The notes beneath the pieces are model-generated. The model had not been told where the DNA came from. It saw nothing but the letters and a program-made list of their open reading frames with translations, and did not search any database. Below are positions 4,405-5,526 of a DNA stretch of 5,526 nucleotides, piece after piece. Position 1 is the stretch's first letter. Each line of letters begins with the position of its first letter. A program made the position numbers and the translations under genes. The stretch is from positions 1 to 5,526 of the forward strand of contig CALUDL010000101.1 of assembly GCA_943914815.1 (NCBI GenBank), written 5' to 3'. This stretch comes from an uncultured Brevibacterium sp. (lineage in GTDB: Bacteria > Actinomycetota > Actinomycetes > Actinomycetales > Brevibacteriaceae).

Positions 4405-5526
4405 GTGAGAACCCTATCGAGAAGCCTCAACATACTGGTTGAAAAATACTTACCGAGCGCGTTTCTTTTTGCCCTGATCCTGACAATTATCGCCGCAGCC
4501 ATGGGCGTGTTTTTGGGTGGCGTCAGCGTCCCAGAGGTTGCCAACATGTGGTACGCCGGTTTCTGGAACTTCCTCGAGTTCGGTATGCAAATGGTGGTGG
4601 TTCTGGTCACCGGGTATGCCCTGGCCAAAGCGCCTTTAGTCAACCGGCTTCTCGCCAGGTTCGCCACCATCCCGAAAACCCAGTTCGCAGCCCTCACAGT
4701 AGTGATGATCGTCTCTGCGATTCTCGGAATCATCAGCTGGGGACTGGGCTTTGTGGGCGGAACTATCATCGCTATCGAAGTAGCGAAGCGTACACAGACA
4801 GCGGATTTCCGCCTTCTGGTGGCCTCTTCATATTCAGCGGTGATTGCAACCCAACCCATGTCATTGGCGCTCACTGCTCCTCTTCTCGTCAACACGCCAG
4901 GTCACCCTCTCGAAGAGAAAATTGGCCTCATCCCTGTCACGGAAACAATCTTCAGCCCCACTATGCTTCTGGTGTCGATTGTGGGCTTCCTTGGCATCTA
5001 TGCGGGCTTCGCTTTTATGGCCCCCAAGCCCAACGAGGTTATTCCACTGAGCGGAGATATCGCCGAACCACCTGCAGATCCAAAGCCTCAGACTGCAGCC
5101 GAGAAAATCGACAACAGCATCATCGTTAACACCATTGTTGTCGTATTCGGAATCCTCGCCATCAGCCTCTACTTCATCGCCAACGGCTTCAACCTCGAAC
5201 TCAACATCATGAACTTCATCTTCCTGGTGGTTGGAATTGGGTTGCATGGTAGTCCTGCAAAGTACGCGAAATGCATCACTGACGGTATCCCTGCTGCTTC
5301 CGGAATTGTCCTCCAGTTCCCGTTCTATGCGGGCATCATCGGAATCATGGCTGGCTCTGGCCTCATCGTCATGATCGGTCAGTGGTTCGCTTCCATCTCC
5401 ACCGAAGCGACGTTCCCACTTTTCACGTACATCGCCGCGATGATCGTCAACATCTTTGTTCCATCTGCCGGTGGCCAGTGGCAGGTGCAGGGGCCAGTCA
5501 TGATTGAAGCGATCCAAAACATGAAC
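4405..5526 (+). CDS. atoE: Short-chain fatty acid transporter, AtoE family, 3' end cut by the window edge
   Basis: This is an inner-membrane carrier of the AtoE family, which is linked to uptake of short-chain fatty acids such as acetoacetate or butyrate for CoA activation and beta-oxidation. The frame is open from the GTG at 4405 to the edge, 374 codons; relatives have about 440 residues, so some 65 are missing. Hydrophobic segments appear at about 19-39, 53-75, 95-126, 183-206, 238-258, 267-283, 297-325 and 336-353. Family stretches include SWGLGFVGG (111-119), QFPFYAGIIGIM (304-315) and FVPSAGGQWQVQG (351-363). The last is the most telling signature. A polar loop rich in P, E and K lies at 207-235. 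The gene follows the PucR-type regulator after 110 bases and probably has its own promoter there. Acyl-CoA transferase or thiolase genes may follow beyond the edge, but that cannot be seen. The exact substrate is unknown. Confidence 0.9.
   Translation, partial: MRTLSRSLNILVEKYLPSAFLFALILTIIAAAMGVFLGGVSVPEVANMWYAGFWNFLEFGMQMVVVLVTGYALAKAPLVNRLLARFATIPKTQFAALTVVMIVSAILGIISWGLGFVGGTIIAIEVAKRTQTADFRLLVASSYSAVIATQPMSLALTAPLLVNTPGHPLEEKIGLIPVTETIFSPTMLLVSIVGFLGIYAGFAFMAPKPNEVIPLSGDIAEPPADPKPQTAAEKIDNSIIVNTIVVVFGILAISLYFIANGFNLELNIMNFIFLVVGIGLHGSPAKYAKCITDGIPAASGIVLQFPFYAGIIGIMAGSGLIVMIGQWFASISTEATFPLFTYIAAMIVNIFVPSAGGQWQVQGPVMIEAIQNMN

Noticed and set aside
4182..5517. Minus-strand frames of 237 and 218 codons and a plus-strand frame of 193 codons.
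   Set aside because: They are shadows of the transporter gene. The very acidic 218-codon frame is the expected antisense of many ATC and GTC codons in a membrane protein.
1..5526. Undescribed defence system, CRISPR array, insertion sequence, prophage remnant, tRNA or att site.
   Set aside because: The minus-strand genes match the known Wadjet set. No regularly spaced direct repeats, transposase motifs, terminal repeats or tRNA-like structures were seen. The only gaps are 103 and 110 bases.

Overview
The window most likely comes from an actinobacterium with roughly mid-50s GC content. A Corynebacterium or relative is my best guess. The reasons are the protein families present, a PucR-type regulator beside a short-chain fatty acid carrier, GTG starts, and two genes with no Shine-Dalgarno site and a -10-like hexamer placed for leaderless translation. 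The genus is not proven by the sequence.

Left part (1-3039, minus strand): the first three genes of a type I Wadjet (JetABCD, also called MksFEBG/EptABCD) SMC-type plasmid-defence operon, read right to left. jetA (DUF3375, kleisin subunit) is complete. jetB (DUF4194, kite subunit) is complete. jetC (SMC-like ATPase) has its first 320 codons here, with an intact Walker A motif, and runs off the left edge. Each junction is a 4-base stop/start overlap (ATGA, then GTGA), so the three proteins are probably translationally coupled. jetD, the Toprim-type nuclease subunit, normally follows jetC and would lie outside the window.

Middle (3040-3142): a 103-base divergent promoter region between jetA and a PucR-family regulator gene. 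It holds at least two inverted repeats and two -10-like elements, each six bases before a start codon.

Right part (3143-5526, plus strand): a complete PucR-family regulator (383 aa, with an N-terminal RsbRD-like region, a central GGDEF-like region and a C-terminal PucR HTH). After a 110-base gap comes an AtoE-family short-chain fatty acid transporter, cut by the right edge at codon 374. The gap holds a long 13+13-base inverted repeat. It shares the core TTTGTG-N3/4-TGG-N-ACAA with the palindrome in front of the regulator gene. The simplest reading is that the PucR protein binds both sites, controlling itself and the transporter, and perhaps also the divergent Wadjet operon.

The defence system here is a known type, not a new one. 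The points worth pursuing are the promoter architecture and the possible regulatory link between a metabolic regulator and Wadjet. No RNA genes, CRISPR arrays, insertion sequences or att sites were seen.
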